Positions 11,700 through 23,166 of a stretch of 64,000 bases of DNA are shown one piece after another. The notes under the pieces are model-generated. The model ran no database searches. It saw only the letters and a program-made list of their open reading frames with translations, and was not told the origin of the DNA. Positions within the stretch are counted from its first letter, which is position 1. The number at the start of each line of letters is the position of its first letter. The position numbers and the translations under genes are program-made. Source of the stretch: Hepsetus odoe (taxonomy: Eukaryota > Chordata > Actinopteri > Characiformes > Hepsetidae); NCBI GenBank assembly GCA_017165825.1, contig CM029383.1, positions 620,001-684,000 on the forward strand. Direction: 5' to 3'.

Positions 11700-11944
11700 G
11701 TACTTGCCATGAACTTGAACAAATGAAAACTAACTGGTGACAGAAAAAACTAGGTCACACAAATGAGAATTGCCTTCTCCAAATATAACATGGGTACGCT
11801 TGTGGGCCAAAATCACTAATTACATAATTTAAGCCATCAACAAAGTCACAATACTGATAAGTTGCTTATTTCCCTTTAAACAAAAAAGCTGGTGTTTTGG
11901 TGGTGTTGGAATATAACTAGCTTGTAAACCTTTTTGGCATAATT
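11700..11944. other. Unannotated intronic stretch
   Basis: I see no feature between the Tc1 remnant and the SINE. Confidence 0.4.
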
Positions 11945-12213
11945 TGAAAGTGAAAGTGAAAGCGACAACCCACGTCATTGCGAGATCAAAGCACAGCAGA
12001 CAATGAACCACAACGAAATTGGACCTCTGCTTTTAACCCATGCACACTCAAACACCGTGCAGCAGTGGGCAGCTATTGAAAGCGCCCGGGGAGCAGTGAC
12101 AGGGACAGCACCTTGCTCAAGGGTACCTCAGGGCAACCTATTGGGAAGGGGTTTGAACCCCCGATCCTCCGATCATGTGGCTAATACCCTAACCACTAGG
12201 CCACCGCTGCCCC
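11945..12213 (-). mobile_element. SINE family A, full length
   Basis: This is the best-preserved copy of the family. The head on the right gives GGGGCAGCGGTGGCCTAGTG with an A box, and a B box (GGGTTCAAACCCC) follows. The body ends on the left in repeated GTGAAAGTGAAAG. Its head is separated by only 12 bases from the 3' end of a U1 snRNA copy in the same orientation. Confidence 0.85.
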
Positions 12214-12225
12214 AAAAATAAACAT

Positions 12226-12389
12226 CAGGGGAGAGCGCGAACGCAGTCCCCCACTACCACTAATTATGCAGTCGAGATTCCCACATTTGGGGAATTCGCA
12301 GAGGTCAGCACAGCCGGAGTGCTATGGCCGAACCTCACCCTGGGTGAACCACCTTCTTGATCATGGTGTCTCCCCTGCCAGGTAAGTAA
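12226..12389 (-). ncRNA. U1 spliceosomal snRNA copy (probable pseudogene)
   Basis: Read on the minus strand, this 164-nt segment aligns along its whole length with vertebrate U1 snRNA, the RNA that pairs with 5' splice sites. The splice-site pairing segment ACTTACCT is intact (12380-12387). The stem-loop I to IV regions and the terminal CCCCTG are recognisable. The first base is T instead of A, and loop I reads GATCAAGAAG instead of GATCACGAAG. The Sm site is changed to AATTAGTGG (12257-12265; normally AATTTGTGG). No proximal sequence element or 3' box is evident in the flanks. The Sm change and missing promoter make a dispersed pseudogene more likely than a working gene. A SINE follows directly downstream. 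Confidence 0.9.
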
Positions 12390-12554
12390 TTTTGGTTCAT
12401 AATATAGCATTACCATTATTCATTACTCAAACAATATCCTTCATGTCTACAGATGAGCTCATCTTGCAGTGAACTGCAGCTAAACATAGTTGTTCACTTC
12501 AGAATAAAAAAAATGACTGTATTTAATGCTATGTATCCAAAAGCATAAACAACC

Positions 12555-12558
<4 letters not shown>

Positions 12559-12591
<33 letters not shown>
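12559..12591. repeat. Poly-A tract
   Basis: An uninterrupted run of about 33 A residues lies just outside the 3' end of the RTE-type LINE on the opposite strand. Confidence 0.9.
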
Positions 12592-12594
<3 letters not shown>

Positions 12595-12602
12595 CATACA
12601 CA

Positions 12603-13612
12603 TATTCTTCTTCTTCTTTTTCTTTCAGCTGCTGCTGTTTAGTCACCACAGCGGCTCAACCGCCTCTTTTTTTTCCCGGTCCTCTGCATCTTCCTGCTTC
12701 AAACCAACCACCTGCATGTCCTCTCTCACCACGTCCATAAACCTCCTCTTTGCTATTCCTCTTCTCCTCTTTCCTGGCAGCTCCATCCTCAACATCCTCC
12801 TTCCAATAAAATCCTTATTTCTCATGTCCAAACCAACACAACCTTCTCTAACTTTGTCTCCAAAACGTCTAACCTGAGCTGCCCCTCTAATATACTCATT
12901 TCTAATCCTGTCCATCCTTATCACACCCAACAAAAATCTCAGCATCTTTAACTCTGACACTTCCAGCTCCGCCTCCTGTCATTTTGTTAATGCCACCGTC
13001 TCCAACCCATACAACATAGCTGGTCTCAATAGTGTCCTGTAAATCGCCAGTACACTGAACTGTTGATGTCAAGTATTTAAACTCCTCCATCTTTGTCACC
13101 TTTACTCCCTGCATCCTTACCACTCCTTTCCTTCACACTCATATTCTGTCTTTGACCTACTCACTTTCATTCCTCTCCTCTCTAGAGCATATCTCCATCT
13201 CTGCAGGTTCACCTCAAGCTGCTGCCTACTCTCACTGCAGATCAGAATATCATCAGCAAACATTATCGTCCAAGGACACTCCTGTCTAGCCTCGTCCGTC
13301 AACCTGTCCATTACTATTATAAACAAGAATGGGCTCAGTGCTGATCCTTGATGTAATCCAACCTCAACCTTAAATCCATCCGTCACTCTCACTGCAGATC
13401 TCACCACTGTTACACTGCCATCATACATATCCTGAACTACGCTCACATACTTCTGGAACACCTGACATCCTCATACAAAACCACAACTCCTCTCTAAGCA
13501 CCCTGTTATATGCTTTCTCCAAGTCCACAAAGGCTGTATACACTCTATCACTTCATCTCATTCCAGAATTCTTCCTTCCTTCCATCTCACAACCAATTTG
13601 TGGGGCATTAGC
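12603..13612 (-). mobile_element. RTE-type LINE, 5'-truncated
   Basis: Three overlapping minus-strand frames together cover the end of a reverse transcriptase and its C-terminal domain. The order is GLHQGSALSPFLF and MFADDILICSE (catalytic FADD box, near 13260), then SRSKTEY and EEFKYLTSTVQ, then the ELKMLRFLLGVIRMDRIRNE block. The left end has a GAA-rich tail (AAGAAGAAGAAG on the minus strand), as in fish RTE-like LINEs. Frame changes near 13120 and 12930 show it is dead. I name the clade RTE by resemblance only. Confidence 0.8.
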
Positions 13613-13853
13613 ACTAAACACATTTTTTTTTCTTCTTCAAGATGGCACCACGTGAGAGGCAGCCAGTTACAGGAGCTCTGACGACCTTCTGTTCTTTAAA
13701 CTTATTTAATATATTTTCCTTACTTTTTTTTATTACTTCTTTCACTTCTTTTAATCAGTCACAAGTATGGTAGTCTAAAGCGACTTGTGAACTCTTTTTT
13801 TCTGTTTTTTATCATATAACCCAGTACACAGTGTTTCATCAGACCATGGGTTC

Positions 13854-14660
13854 ATGGTTTACACCCGGGATCAGCTGTTAGCGCTCAGCAACCAGCCGAT
13901 ACAGCCCAGCGAAAGACCAGAAGTCCCCAGGGAACTAAGGCAGAGGAGACAGGGTTGTAGAGCTGGCGTGAAACATCAGGAGCCGAAGAGATGGTACAAA
14001 CCATCAGTACCCTTGATTGTTATGGGGAATGTTAGATCTCTTCCTAATAAGATCGATGAGCTAACGGCGCTCACCAGATTTCAGAGAGTGTACAGGGAGG
14101 TTAGCATGATGTGCTACACGGAGTCCTGGTTGACACCTCACTCCAGACTCTCATGCTGCTGTACTGGGATTCCACCTAGTGAGAGCAGACCAGAACGTGA
14201 AGGAGACCAGTAAGAAGAAAGTTGGGGGATTGTGATGTATGTGAACGAGAGATGGTGTAACCCAGGGCACATCAGTGTTAAGGAGCAGTGCTGTACATGG
14301 TACGTGGAGCTATTAGCGGTTAGGATCCGACCGTACTATCTGCTGTGCGAGTTCTCGCAAGTCATAGCGATAACTGTTTACATTCCCAAATGCAGAAATC
14401 ACACCCCCAAGCCTCCTCTTGATATCTAGGGATTTTAATCATGTCTCCTTGTCCTCAACTCTGCCTACTTTGACCCAGTATTTGGACTGCTGCACCTGGG
14501 AAAACAGGACATTAGACTTACTGTATGCAAACACCAAGGATGCATACAGAGCATCACCCCTCCCTCCACTGAGACGCTCAGACCATAACCTGGTCCATCT
14601 GGTTCCCTCATACATACCTTTAGTGTGCAAGCAACCCCCCACTACGAGGTATGTGAGAGG
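13854..14660 (+). pseudogene. L2 LINE endonuclease region, frameshifted
   Basis: The frame from 13854 reads MVYTRDQLLALSNQPIQPSE. It contains VMGNVRSLPNKIDELTAL and MMCYTESWLT, matching the conserved NxRSLxNK and TETWL motifs of AP-like endonucleases in L2/CR1 LINEs, which nick target DNA. It stops at 14213 and continues in other frames through 14429 (VNERWC, matching the usual VN.RWC block) and 14664 (RRSDHNLVHLVP, the SDH catalytic block). The region is clearly homologous but needs at least two frameshifts, so it is inactive. Confidence 0.75.
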
Positions 14661-14668
14661 ATGATCTG

Positions 14669-15948
14669 ATGAGACAAGCATGGCACTCAGGGACTGCTTC
14701 GAAACCACAGACTGTGAGGGACTATGCAGCCCGCATGGAGAGGACAGTCTGCATAATAGACAATATCAACTTCTGTGTGGATAACACTGTACCAACCAGG
14801 AAAGTACGGTGCTACTCCAACAACAAACCATGGCTGACCCCAGATCTGAGAATTCTGCTGAGGCAGAAGTGGAGATCCTTCAGATCAGGTGATAGAGAGG
14901 CAATGAGGGCAGCCAAGACGAAGCTGAGAAGAGAGATAAGGAGGGGGAAGAACAGATATAGGAGGAAGCTGGAGGAACAGCTCCAGCAGAACAACGTCAG
15001 AGGTGTGTGGAGAGGATTAAACACCATTACTGGAAGGAGCACAGTGAGTAGAGGAGGCCCAGATTCTGGAGACCAGGACTGGGCTAATAGTTTAAACCTG
15101 TTCTTTAACAGGTTTGACTCAGTAATCTGCCCCTCACCCATCCATCAAACCTCATCACATGCCTGTGCTCCCCTTCACACATCTCTGCAACCCCCCCATG
15201 GAAACTACCCTTTACACCTCTCTGCAACCCCCCATGGCACCAGGGATATCAGCTGCATATCCCCTTTTGTCGAGGATCAGCTGAGGAAGATGAAGTACAG
15301 GAAAGCCACAGGTCTGGATGGCATCAGCTCCAGCCTGTTGAGGGACTGTGCAGACCAACTCTGTGAGGTTATCACTTACATCTTTAACCTCAGCCTGGAG
15401 CGCGTCCCTATTCTGTGGAAGACCTCGTGCCTGGTGCCAGTCCCAAAGACATCACACCCCAAGGAGCCAAACCACTTCAGACCTGTTGCCCTGACTTCAA
15501 ACCTGATGAAGGCTATCGAGAGGATCATCCTCCATCACCTACAACCACTAGTCAGGAGGGACCTAGACACGCTGCAGTTTGCTTACCAGCCACACATTGG
15601 GGTGGATGACACCGTCATCTACCTGCTACATCGGGCCCTCACTCACCTGGAGAGTGACATAAGCATTGTGAGAGTCATGTTCTCTGACTTCTCTAATGCC
15701 TTTAACACAATCCAGCCTTCAGTGATTAGGGGGAAGCTGGAGGGAGCAGGTGTGGACCATCACATGACTGCACATTGACTACTACACCAATAGGCCCCAG
15801 TATGTGAGACTCCGGGACTGTGAATCTGAAATGGTGGTCTGCAGCACGGGAGCCCAACAAGGAACAGTCCTCGCCCCCTTCCTCTTCACCCTGTACACGG
15901 CAGACTTCAAATATAACACGAACAGCTGTCACCTGCAAAAGTTGCTGT
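14669..15948 (+). pseudogene. L2 LINE reverse transcriptase, N-terminal part
   Basis: An open frame of 369 codons (14669-15778) covers the linker and the first half of the RT domain. It includes NNKPWLTPDLRILLRQKWRSF, the RKATGLDGISSSLLRDCADQL block, the KEPNHFRPVALTS block, and RT motif A as FSDFSNAFNTIQP with the first catalytic aspartate. After the stop, homology continues in another frame to about 15948 (GAQQGTVLAPFLFTLYT). The catalytic FADD region is absent, so no enzyme can be made. Confidence 0.8.
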
Positions 15949-16267
15949 GTGTTTCTAGCCCATAGTGCTGATGTGGAGTTCCCAGAAAACTGGACATTAT
16001 TTATCAGACTGGCAGCAAACAGATTCTTTCCAAGTTTATTTTAGAAAAACTGAGCTGACAAGAAACAGATTCTACATCTCTTTGCTTTCAGGCTCCAGCA
16101 TTGATAATTTGACATTCACTGTGTTAAATTGAAAAGATACACTACGGACACAGAACAACACTGTACAGCAGATAAAAAGTACGCACTCACACAAAATGAC
16201 CCATTTCCTTTATTCATATATAAATAATCAATCAAAGTAGGATATCGCTTTCCCTAACTAAATCAGA
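15949..16267. other. Unannotated intronic stretch
   Basis: Sequence after the broken LINE edge shows no feature that I can support. Confidence 0.4.
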
Positions 16268-16365
16268 TCTGTTTACCACAAGCTGGAGGTAGAATTCGAA
16301 CCTGCGACCTCTTGGTCCATAAACCAGTAGGCAAGTATCCTACCACTAGACCAACACCACCAATC
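16268..16365 (-). mobile_element. SINE family B, head half
   Basis: Minus-strand A-box (GGTCTAGTGGTAGG) and B-box (GGTTCGAATTC) motifs are present. The tail half is missing. Confidence 0.7.
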
Positions 16366-16482
16366 TGAATTAAACAACAGAATTGGCAGAATTTAATCTA
16401 TTGCTAATTCTCCTTTCCACCCCTCATCAGCAAACACTTCATGCTTACTCCTCTAGAACAGCTTGTGCTGTAGGATTGGGAC

Positions 16483-16483
<1 letters not shown>

Positions 16484-16532
<49 letters not shown>
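16484..16532. repeat. AC microsatellite
   Basis: An uninterrupted run of about 24 AC units. Confidence 0.95.
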
Positions 16533-16533
<1 letters not shown>

Positions 16534-16829
16534 ATTATAGTCTGATTTTTTTTTTATGTAAACTAAAATAAGGCCACAGTTTAGAATGTAAAACAGATTA
16601 TTTTTTCAACCTAGAAAAATGCGTCTCAGAAATAAGACTTTAATACTTTATAAAGGCCCATCCCCAATACCCTTTAAAAAGCAAACCTGTAACCTACTTG
16701 TCCTAAGGGTTTTGTTGACGAACTACAACCAACTAGAACTAAAAGTTTTATTTAAAAAGAAAAATATAGTGTTGTATTCACCATGTATAAAATGAATATA
16801 AACTTTATAAGATATTACTGAAAAATTTA

Positions 16830-17023
16830 CATTTATGGCATTTTAGCTGACACTCTTATGCACAGAAACTTCCAATTCTGGACAGCCCCCTGGAGCAACT
16901 CAGGGTTAAGGGTCTTGCTCAGGAACCCAATGGTGGTAGTGTTGGAGGTAGGATTCGAATGGACCCATGATCCTATGGTTCATAGGTCTGTAGGCAAGTG
17001 TCCTACCACTAGACCACCACCCA
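16830..17023 (-). mobile_element. SINE family B
   Basis: The head at the right reads GGTGGTCTAGTGGTAGGACA on the minus strand. The tail at the left reads CATTTATGGCATTTTAGCTG, a diverged version of the family tail. The copy is otherwise nearly complete. Confidence 0.75.
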
Positions 17024-18004
17024 AAAATAGTTACTTAACAGAAGTGCTTATTTTATAATTTTAGCATATATATTTGCAGCAACAACAACAAAAAAAAAAA
17101 AGACAAGAAAAAAAAGTGTCAATATAAAATGTTTCCCAATGTAAAGTAGCTCTCATTCATCACAATACATCTCTTCATTTTGAAAGAAATGCTGCTCAAA
17201 AAGCAGCAAAAGAAAATCTCTTTAGGGTCCTCAGAGCCTTGTTAAGCTGTCTACCACGATTCATAGGATTTAAGTTCCAAATAGTAAAAGATTAAATCCT
17301 CACACACACACCAGCCTTTTCACTGCCATTTTTCAGACCAGCCTTGCTGACAGTAACAATAGAACGCCTCTCCCAGAGCTTAGTTTGAGTCGTGGAATGA
17401 GAACACACATTTATATAATATACGGCCTCCCTCAAAGTACAGTAGCTATCAAATTTTCAGCCTTTAATAACCTTTCCTACTCCATCAGCACTGCAAAAGC
17501 CAGAACAATCACTGTCAGTCATATTTAAATTTGACTTCTGAAATGACAAAGCCAACTTGACTTTACTTGATGTTTACATGACTTATTTTCCCTTACCAGA
17601 ATTCCATGCCCTTGTAGTCAAAGAGTAAAGCAGCAGAGGAGAATAATAGGATGTGCTCAAGGAACAAACAAGTCCATCCACAGAGAGGCAACCAGCTGAG
17701 ACAAGAAGGAGAGAAAGGGAGTGAGCAGGAACAGTGAGGGGGATGGGCAAGGGAGCCATACACAAAGGGAGGAACGATAGATAGGAATGATAGACAGAGC
17801 TACGATGCTGGATTAGCTATTCAAATACAATTTGAATTTAATTAATAAGTTATCAAGCTTAAATAAATCTCATATCATATAGTGTACACCTAAACTGAAT
17901 ATGAACAGTTCCATATTTCAGTAATCTATCCTTAAGTTATAATTATAATATAATTTAGATTCACCATATTCTACGGTTGGATAACTGATGGCAAAGGCAA
18001 AAAA
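17024..18004. other. Gene-free intronic stretch
   Basis: AT-rich sequence with short A tracts (17088-17103). I find no exon, RNA gene or clear repeat. Confidence 0.4.
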
Positions 18005-18467
18005 AAAAAAAAAAAACACTTTCCCTTTTTGAACATGGTCGGGTTGTTGAACTGCATAAGCATCTCTCGCAGCGAGTCATCGCTGCTGAGGTGGGACGCA
18101 GTAAGGCAGTAATTTGGAATTTCTTAAATGATCCTGAGGGTTATGAAACAAAAAAGTCAAGTGGAAGACCCAAAACTATTTCACCAGCACTAAGCCGGAG
18201 GATCCAATTGGCTGTCCGTCAAGACACTGGACGATCCTCAACCCAAATTAAACTTTTGATTGGTCCTAAACTTTTGATCAGCTGATCACCTGTTTCAGTT
18301 TAAGCGTTGTTTTCAATAAATTGCATGCTCAAAGAATTGTTTTGTCTCACTCCCATTTCTTCTTGTAGCATGTTGAAGCTCTACTTGGAACCTTAAGATC
18401 AAACCATGCAACATATGATTTTTTGCCATTTGTCAAGTTGTCATAAACTTTTGATTGGAACTATATA
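18005..18467 (+). mobile_element. Tc1-like DNA transposon, internally deleted
   Basis: The plus strand encodes an N-terminal Tc1 transposase fragment (about 18035-18250: HGRVVELHKHLSQRVIAAEVGRSKAVIWNFL, then SSGRPKTISPALSRRIQLAV), a paired helix-turn-helix DNA-binding region. The catalytic half is deleted, and the right end (AAACTTTTGATTGGAACTAT) follows after about 200 bp. It is a deletion derivative lying next to another Tc1-like piece at 18474. Confidence 0.8.
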
Positions 18468-18473
18468 TTAGTA

Positions 18474-18876
18474 CTGTGCAAAAGTTTTAGGCAGGTGTGA
18501 AAAAATTTTGTAAACAAAGAATGCCTTCAGAAATATAAATAATGATTGTATTTTGTAAATTGATCAAAATAAAGTACGCGAACAAAGGAAAAATCTAAAC
18601 CAAATCAATATTTGGTGTTGCTACCTTTTGCCTTCAAGTCAGCATCAATTCTTATAGGTAAACTTGCACAAAGTCAGGGATTTTGTAGGATTATAGTCGG
18701 TGTATGATCAACCAATTTTACCAAACAGGTGCTAATGATCATCAATGTCACGCGAAGGTTGAAATACAGTTATGTTTGGAACAATCTACCAGCAGAGTTC
18801 CTTCAAAAACTGTGTGCAAGTGTACCTATAAGAACTGATGCTGGCTTGAAGGCAAAAGGTAGCAACACCAAATATA
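18474..18876. mobile_element. Short non-autonomous Tc1-like element
   Basis: The left terminal repeat reads AGTACTGTGCAAAAGTTTTA. The body has no transposase and matches both halves of the element at 56585-61262 that hosts ERV2, which gives the unbroken version of that insertion site (around 18745-18785). The right terminal repeat is missing, and a TA microsatellite (about 18888-18917) follows. Confidence 0.8.
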
Positions 18877-18887
18877 CATACACACAC

Positions 18888-18889
18888 TA

Positions 18890-18917
<28 letters not shown>
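18888..18917. repeat. TA microsatellite
   Basis: About twelve TA units directly follow the truncated Tc1-like element. Confidence 0.9.
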
Positions 18918-18921
<4 letters not shown>

Positions 18922-18929
18922 ATAAATTT

Positions 18930-19080
18930 ATATAAACGCGCTTTTTACAAATGATGTTGTCACAAAGCAGCTTTACAGAATCTGGGTCCAAGCCCCAAAC
19001 ATGAGGAAGACACCTTGGGAGAAACCAACCCATCCTCCTTTGGTCGACACCGGAAATAAAAAGGAAAGAAAGAAAAACCC
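18930..19080. mobile_element. Fish interspersed repeat fragment
   Basis: The sequence around CACAAAGCAGCTTTACAGAA and the following GAAGACACCTTGGGAGAAAC segment match, from memory, a fragment repeated widely in fish genomes. I cannot assign the family. No coding sequence is present. Confidence 0.45.
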
Positions 19081-19599
19081 TGTATAGTAATGACTTCCAG
19101 TAAGCATGTTACAGTAAAAGTTAAGAGTCTATTGGTGACTGTAATTGGAGGTTTATGAGCTAATGGTGGTAGTTCTGTTTGAGTGGGGGAAGCTTTAATC
19201 TTCATGGCAGCAGTTCCTGCAGAAGTAAAATGTGTACTGTGTACTGCAAGAGTAACCAAACCAATATCCAAAGTACAGTATAATATCTAGCAAAATAAAG
19301 ACTCAATAAACTATCTGACCATACTTTTGTCAATCACAAAATAGGGTAAAATATGAATTCCCAAATCTTGATTTGTTTAACTGAATAAAGTTTTTAGAGC
19401 AAGGTACTCCTGAGAAGTATGTAAAAAAGTATGAGTAGCAAAAAGAAAGCATGCCATTTTGCATATGCTTCACACACACACTCAAGCTCCTTTCCCTACC
19501 AGCACAGATACTCCCACAGGCACGAGTAACAGTGGGCACTCACTCACTGTAAAGGCAATTACAAAGAAAGAGAGAGAAAACGAGAGGGTCTGAGTAACA

Positions 19600-20000
19600 T
19601 TCCATCAGAGAGTGCCTGTGAAGAGAGTGCCGATTTTAAAATCAGCCTTGGCAAATATACATTTTTTTTTTTTTTCCCCCTTCTTTGCCTACTGGCTCAA
19701 CTCTGTATGAGGGAAGACAGATAATGAAAAATGAGCACAGCCCTGTGAGATGGTGCCACTTAGACCTGCCAGATACATTATTATAAACCTACTTAGACAA
19801 GCCAATTATATTTGCATAAAAATGTAATTTGCCTGAGCTCTAATGCAGTGGTTAAGTTCAGGCTCTATATCTTTTCACTGCAGCACTTTGCATTAACAAG
19901 GGAAGTCAAGCAGGATTACATTTTACAAGCCACCCAACTGTTAAAGCATTAATATTAGGCATTCTTGGGCAAGGCCTGGGGCTTAGACAGTAACACAACC
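19600..20000. other. Candidate conserved non-coding stretch
   Basis: This repeat-free segment contains an octamer-like ATTTGCATAA (19809-19818), CCAATTATATT upstream of it, and several TAAT cores. It has the look of developmental enhancer DNA and lies in the presumed first intron of an AUTS2-family gene. There is no direct evidence of function. Confidence 0.25.
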
Positions 20001-22904
20001 ACTCTCATTATTCTACATTGCCAAAAATACTTTTACGGTCCCAAAAGCCAGTATAGTGCAAAAGAATTTACCACTATTTATTTGTAGCACACATAACCTA
20101 TATTGTATTAGTATTTCATCCAGAGGTGTGTTTCTAAGCCATATTGTATAGACTGAGTTTAACTGTAGGATACACTTATTTATCAGTGGTATGAGCAGCT
20201 TATATATCAGTAGTGCTTTTTGCTGTTGACTCTTAAACAGTGGGAGAACTGAGTGGTAGCGGTAGAAAGGCAGAAAGGCACAAGAAGCACATCAAGTAGA
20301 TTTTAAGAGGAACATCGCACAACAGAAAAAAATGAAAGCACTATGAAACCAATATAGATAAGGATTCATAATAGACTATTTTTTGCATTTTGATTTTTAC
20401 GATGTCAAAATAAAACTAAAAATGCCCATCACTGTAGGAATGGTTGGTCTCGCAGACTGGGATTAAGCCTAGTTTTAGACTACATTTAAGATCTTCATTC
20501 AGGGGAACTGACCCTAAATGTTGAAAAGACTGAAGGTGAAACAGTTGAGAATATAAAAAAAGCCTTTTTTAAAACTTTTTTTTTTAACCTTAAGTAAACT
20601 CCAAAGGAGTTACATGTCAATGTTTACTGATTCTACCTTCACAATACTTGAATCAATACTACAATTATTTTTAGAAACATTCTATTCAGAATGTCCAGAA
20701 TAAAAAGTATAACTTGCTTAGCCTATACAGGCTTTAGAGTAAAGTCTTGTAAAGGCTAGAAAGCATCATTCTTGGAAAAAGAGAATTTAACAGGGTTAGG
20801 GTTAGGGGCTTTGTGCTTTCAAACTCAAAACAGGAAGAATGCAAAAAACTGAAAGGTTAGAATACAGAACAGTATTACAGAACTGTCAACATATGCAGCA
20901 GTTTCCAAAAGGAACTGTGAAATAAATAGCAAAGCAATAGAAGAAATTATAAACTGGAATTTACACTATGTACAACAATACATTACAGGCTCATTTGAAG
21001 CCAGATTCTTGGAAGAAAACTAAACAAGTCTGAAAGGTGTCTTTCATTTAATAAGTGCATTTCACACAAACAATGGCCTTGTTTGTGCTGTTTGTACAAC
21101 ATGAGCAAAACCCTTGAAAGAATGCCTTATGAAGAACAGTGCATAATTAACAAGTACACTCTTCTTGTTCCACCATGTGCATGTTTGAAGCTAATTTTTA
21201 TGCCATCTGCTCTTTTAATCACACACCTTTCTTTACATCATATTCATACAGTTTTCTTTAAAAGCTACAAAGGCATCCATGTGTATCACAGAGATAAAGC
21301 TCTGTGATTTTGAAGGTACTAGTGAAGAACAGACGCACATTTCTCGTATACACACTCTCAAGGGGTCATTAATGAGATCCTTGTCACTGCATCTCTACAT
21401 GAAAGCAAACATTTACTGTTTAACAGCTTTCTGCCACACTGCATTACCATAGTTGCTGCTTGATTTGAATGTGTATGCATTGTGTCAGCTGGAAAAAGAT
21501 AAAAATTTTATGAATTAAACATGGTGTGTGAGAGTTGTCTGCGTGTGACGTGACTCAGGCGTAACTGTGTACATGTCTACGTTGTTTGTTTCATGTCACT
21601 TGAATATAATGATGTTACTGCAACATGTGCAGCTGACATACTGACACAGTTGCCTGTGATGAATTCAAGCTGTCTAATTAGCCCCAAGTAATGACATTTA
21701 ACCTCATCTGTGAAACTGACAATCCATAACTGTCACACCTTGTAGGCAATTAACAGTCAATGTACTATACACACACTAAAAATGCTACAGTAAATATCAG
21801 ATCTTCAGCAGGCAAAAATGTGGCTTCACTTCAAGGTTCTTACTGTATGGTCTACTAAATATTGTAATTGTAAAAGTAAATGTACTGTTTCAGAGAATAA
21901 ATACAAAGAGTTAAACTATTTCACAGAATAAGATAAACCGCAAATCAGTCTCTTGATGCATAGATGCAGTGGGGTTCAATTTGCATAAATTACCTCATAA
22001 GGTGTTTTATAAAGTTTAACATGGCAAAATTACTATGTAAACAATTTTACAGAGCAAAGTTTATATTAAAAAAAAAAAAATCTAAGATGGAAATCCCATG
22101 GAGATGCTTTGGAGATCCAAATTAACAAAACAAATACAAATTGTAACAGCTTATTCTAGAAACCTGTAGCCAAACCCCTATATTTTAAAATTAGTGAGAC
22201 ATCTGAATGCCATTCACTTACATGCATGTATGCTGCAAAGAAGCAACATTTTAGGCTTAAAAGAACAGTGTGTTAACATTAGTATAAATGTTTCTTGTGG
22301 GAACAAAAACAAAAAGTTAGGAGGATTGTCCATTGCGAGGTTTCAACGCAACATCAAAATATCAGGATGCCACGTCTCCATGTCTCTTATTAGTCTTGCA
22401 GCACCACATAATGCAGATCATGTATCATTTTATGACAAGTGGAAAATGAGACCTAAATGAGTTTCTGCCAACAGCTCTATATAAATACTAGCACAGAAAA
22501 GGTGGTAAATAAATAAAAAACTAAAAGTGTCATGTATAGAAATATATGTCTGGCAAGAAGCCAATGAGAACAAGCCTCCATGGCAGCTTTAAGTGCCACC
22601 GGCCAAATTTTGTGCAGCATGTATACTTCTTCAGCTTCAGACAGATGTGTCTTTACTCCTGTTAAATGAATCTCTTTTGTGTGTTTTTTAAAAAAAGCCC
22701 AAAAGTAGAATGTCAGTTTCATAACAATGGACCATTTAATCAATTCCTCTCTCACAGGAATACACTTGCTTCCTTTCTGTATTCATTTAAATATTCAGCT
22801 GTGAGACACTGTTGTGAACATATATAGTATCCATAAGAATTCTGCCAAAAAGGCACATATCACAAAATATAAGTACAAACACCAAGACAAAATCACACAC
22901 AATT
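20001..22904. other. Gene-free intronic stretch
   Basis: I find no exon, RNA gene or recognisable mobile element in these 2.9 kb. A second possible conserved segment is about 21340-21760 (CTAATTAGCC and CATTTAACC motifs). A two-unit TTAGGG match near 20793 is too short to mean anything. Confidence 0.4.
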
Positions 22905-23166
22905 AATGAAAGTGAAAGTAAAAACCCTTGTCATTGCGAGGTCACAGCACAGCACATGTAAACCACGACGAAATTGGACCTCTGCATTTATCCCATGCAC
23001 TCAGACACTGTGCAGCAGTGGGCAGCTATTGAAAGCTGCCTGGGGAGCAGTGACGGGGATGGTACCTTGCTCAAGGGTACCTCATGGCAACCTACTGGTA
23101 AGGGGTTTGAACCCACAATCTTCCAATCCTGTTGCCAACTCCCTAACCACTAGGCCACCACTGCTC
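22905..23166 (-). mobile_element. SINE family A, full length
   Basis: The head on the right carries GCAGTGGTGGCCTAGTGGTT and a GGGTTCAAACCCC-type B box on the minus strand. The tail at the left has GTGAAAGTAAAAACCCTTG. It closely matches the copy at 11945-12213. Confidence 0.85.

Larger units (their letters stand above)
13636..15948 (+). mobile_element. L2-type LINE, 5' part
   Basis: The element starts near CAAGATGGCACCACGTGAGA. After a T-rich leader it encodes an endonuclease remnant (13854-14660) and a reverse transcriptase (14669-15948), all on the plus strand. Homology stops at about 15948, in the middle of the RT domain, before the catalytic FADD box, so the 3' half is missing. This is unusual for a LINE, which is normally truncated at its 5' end. 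A 3' deletion after insertion is the simplest explanation. Confidence 0.8.

Noticed and set aside
16383..16571. Open frame with a run of His-Thr
   Set aside because: It is the translation of the AC microsatellite at 16484-16532.
20788..20810. Telomere-like TTAGGG units
   Set aside because: Only about two units in tandem, which is expected by chance in a vertebrate genome.
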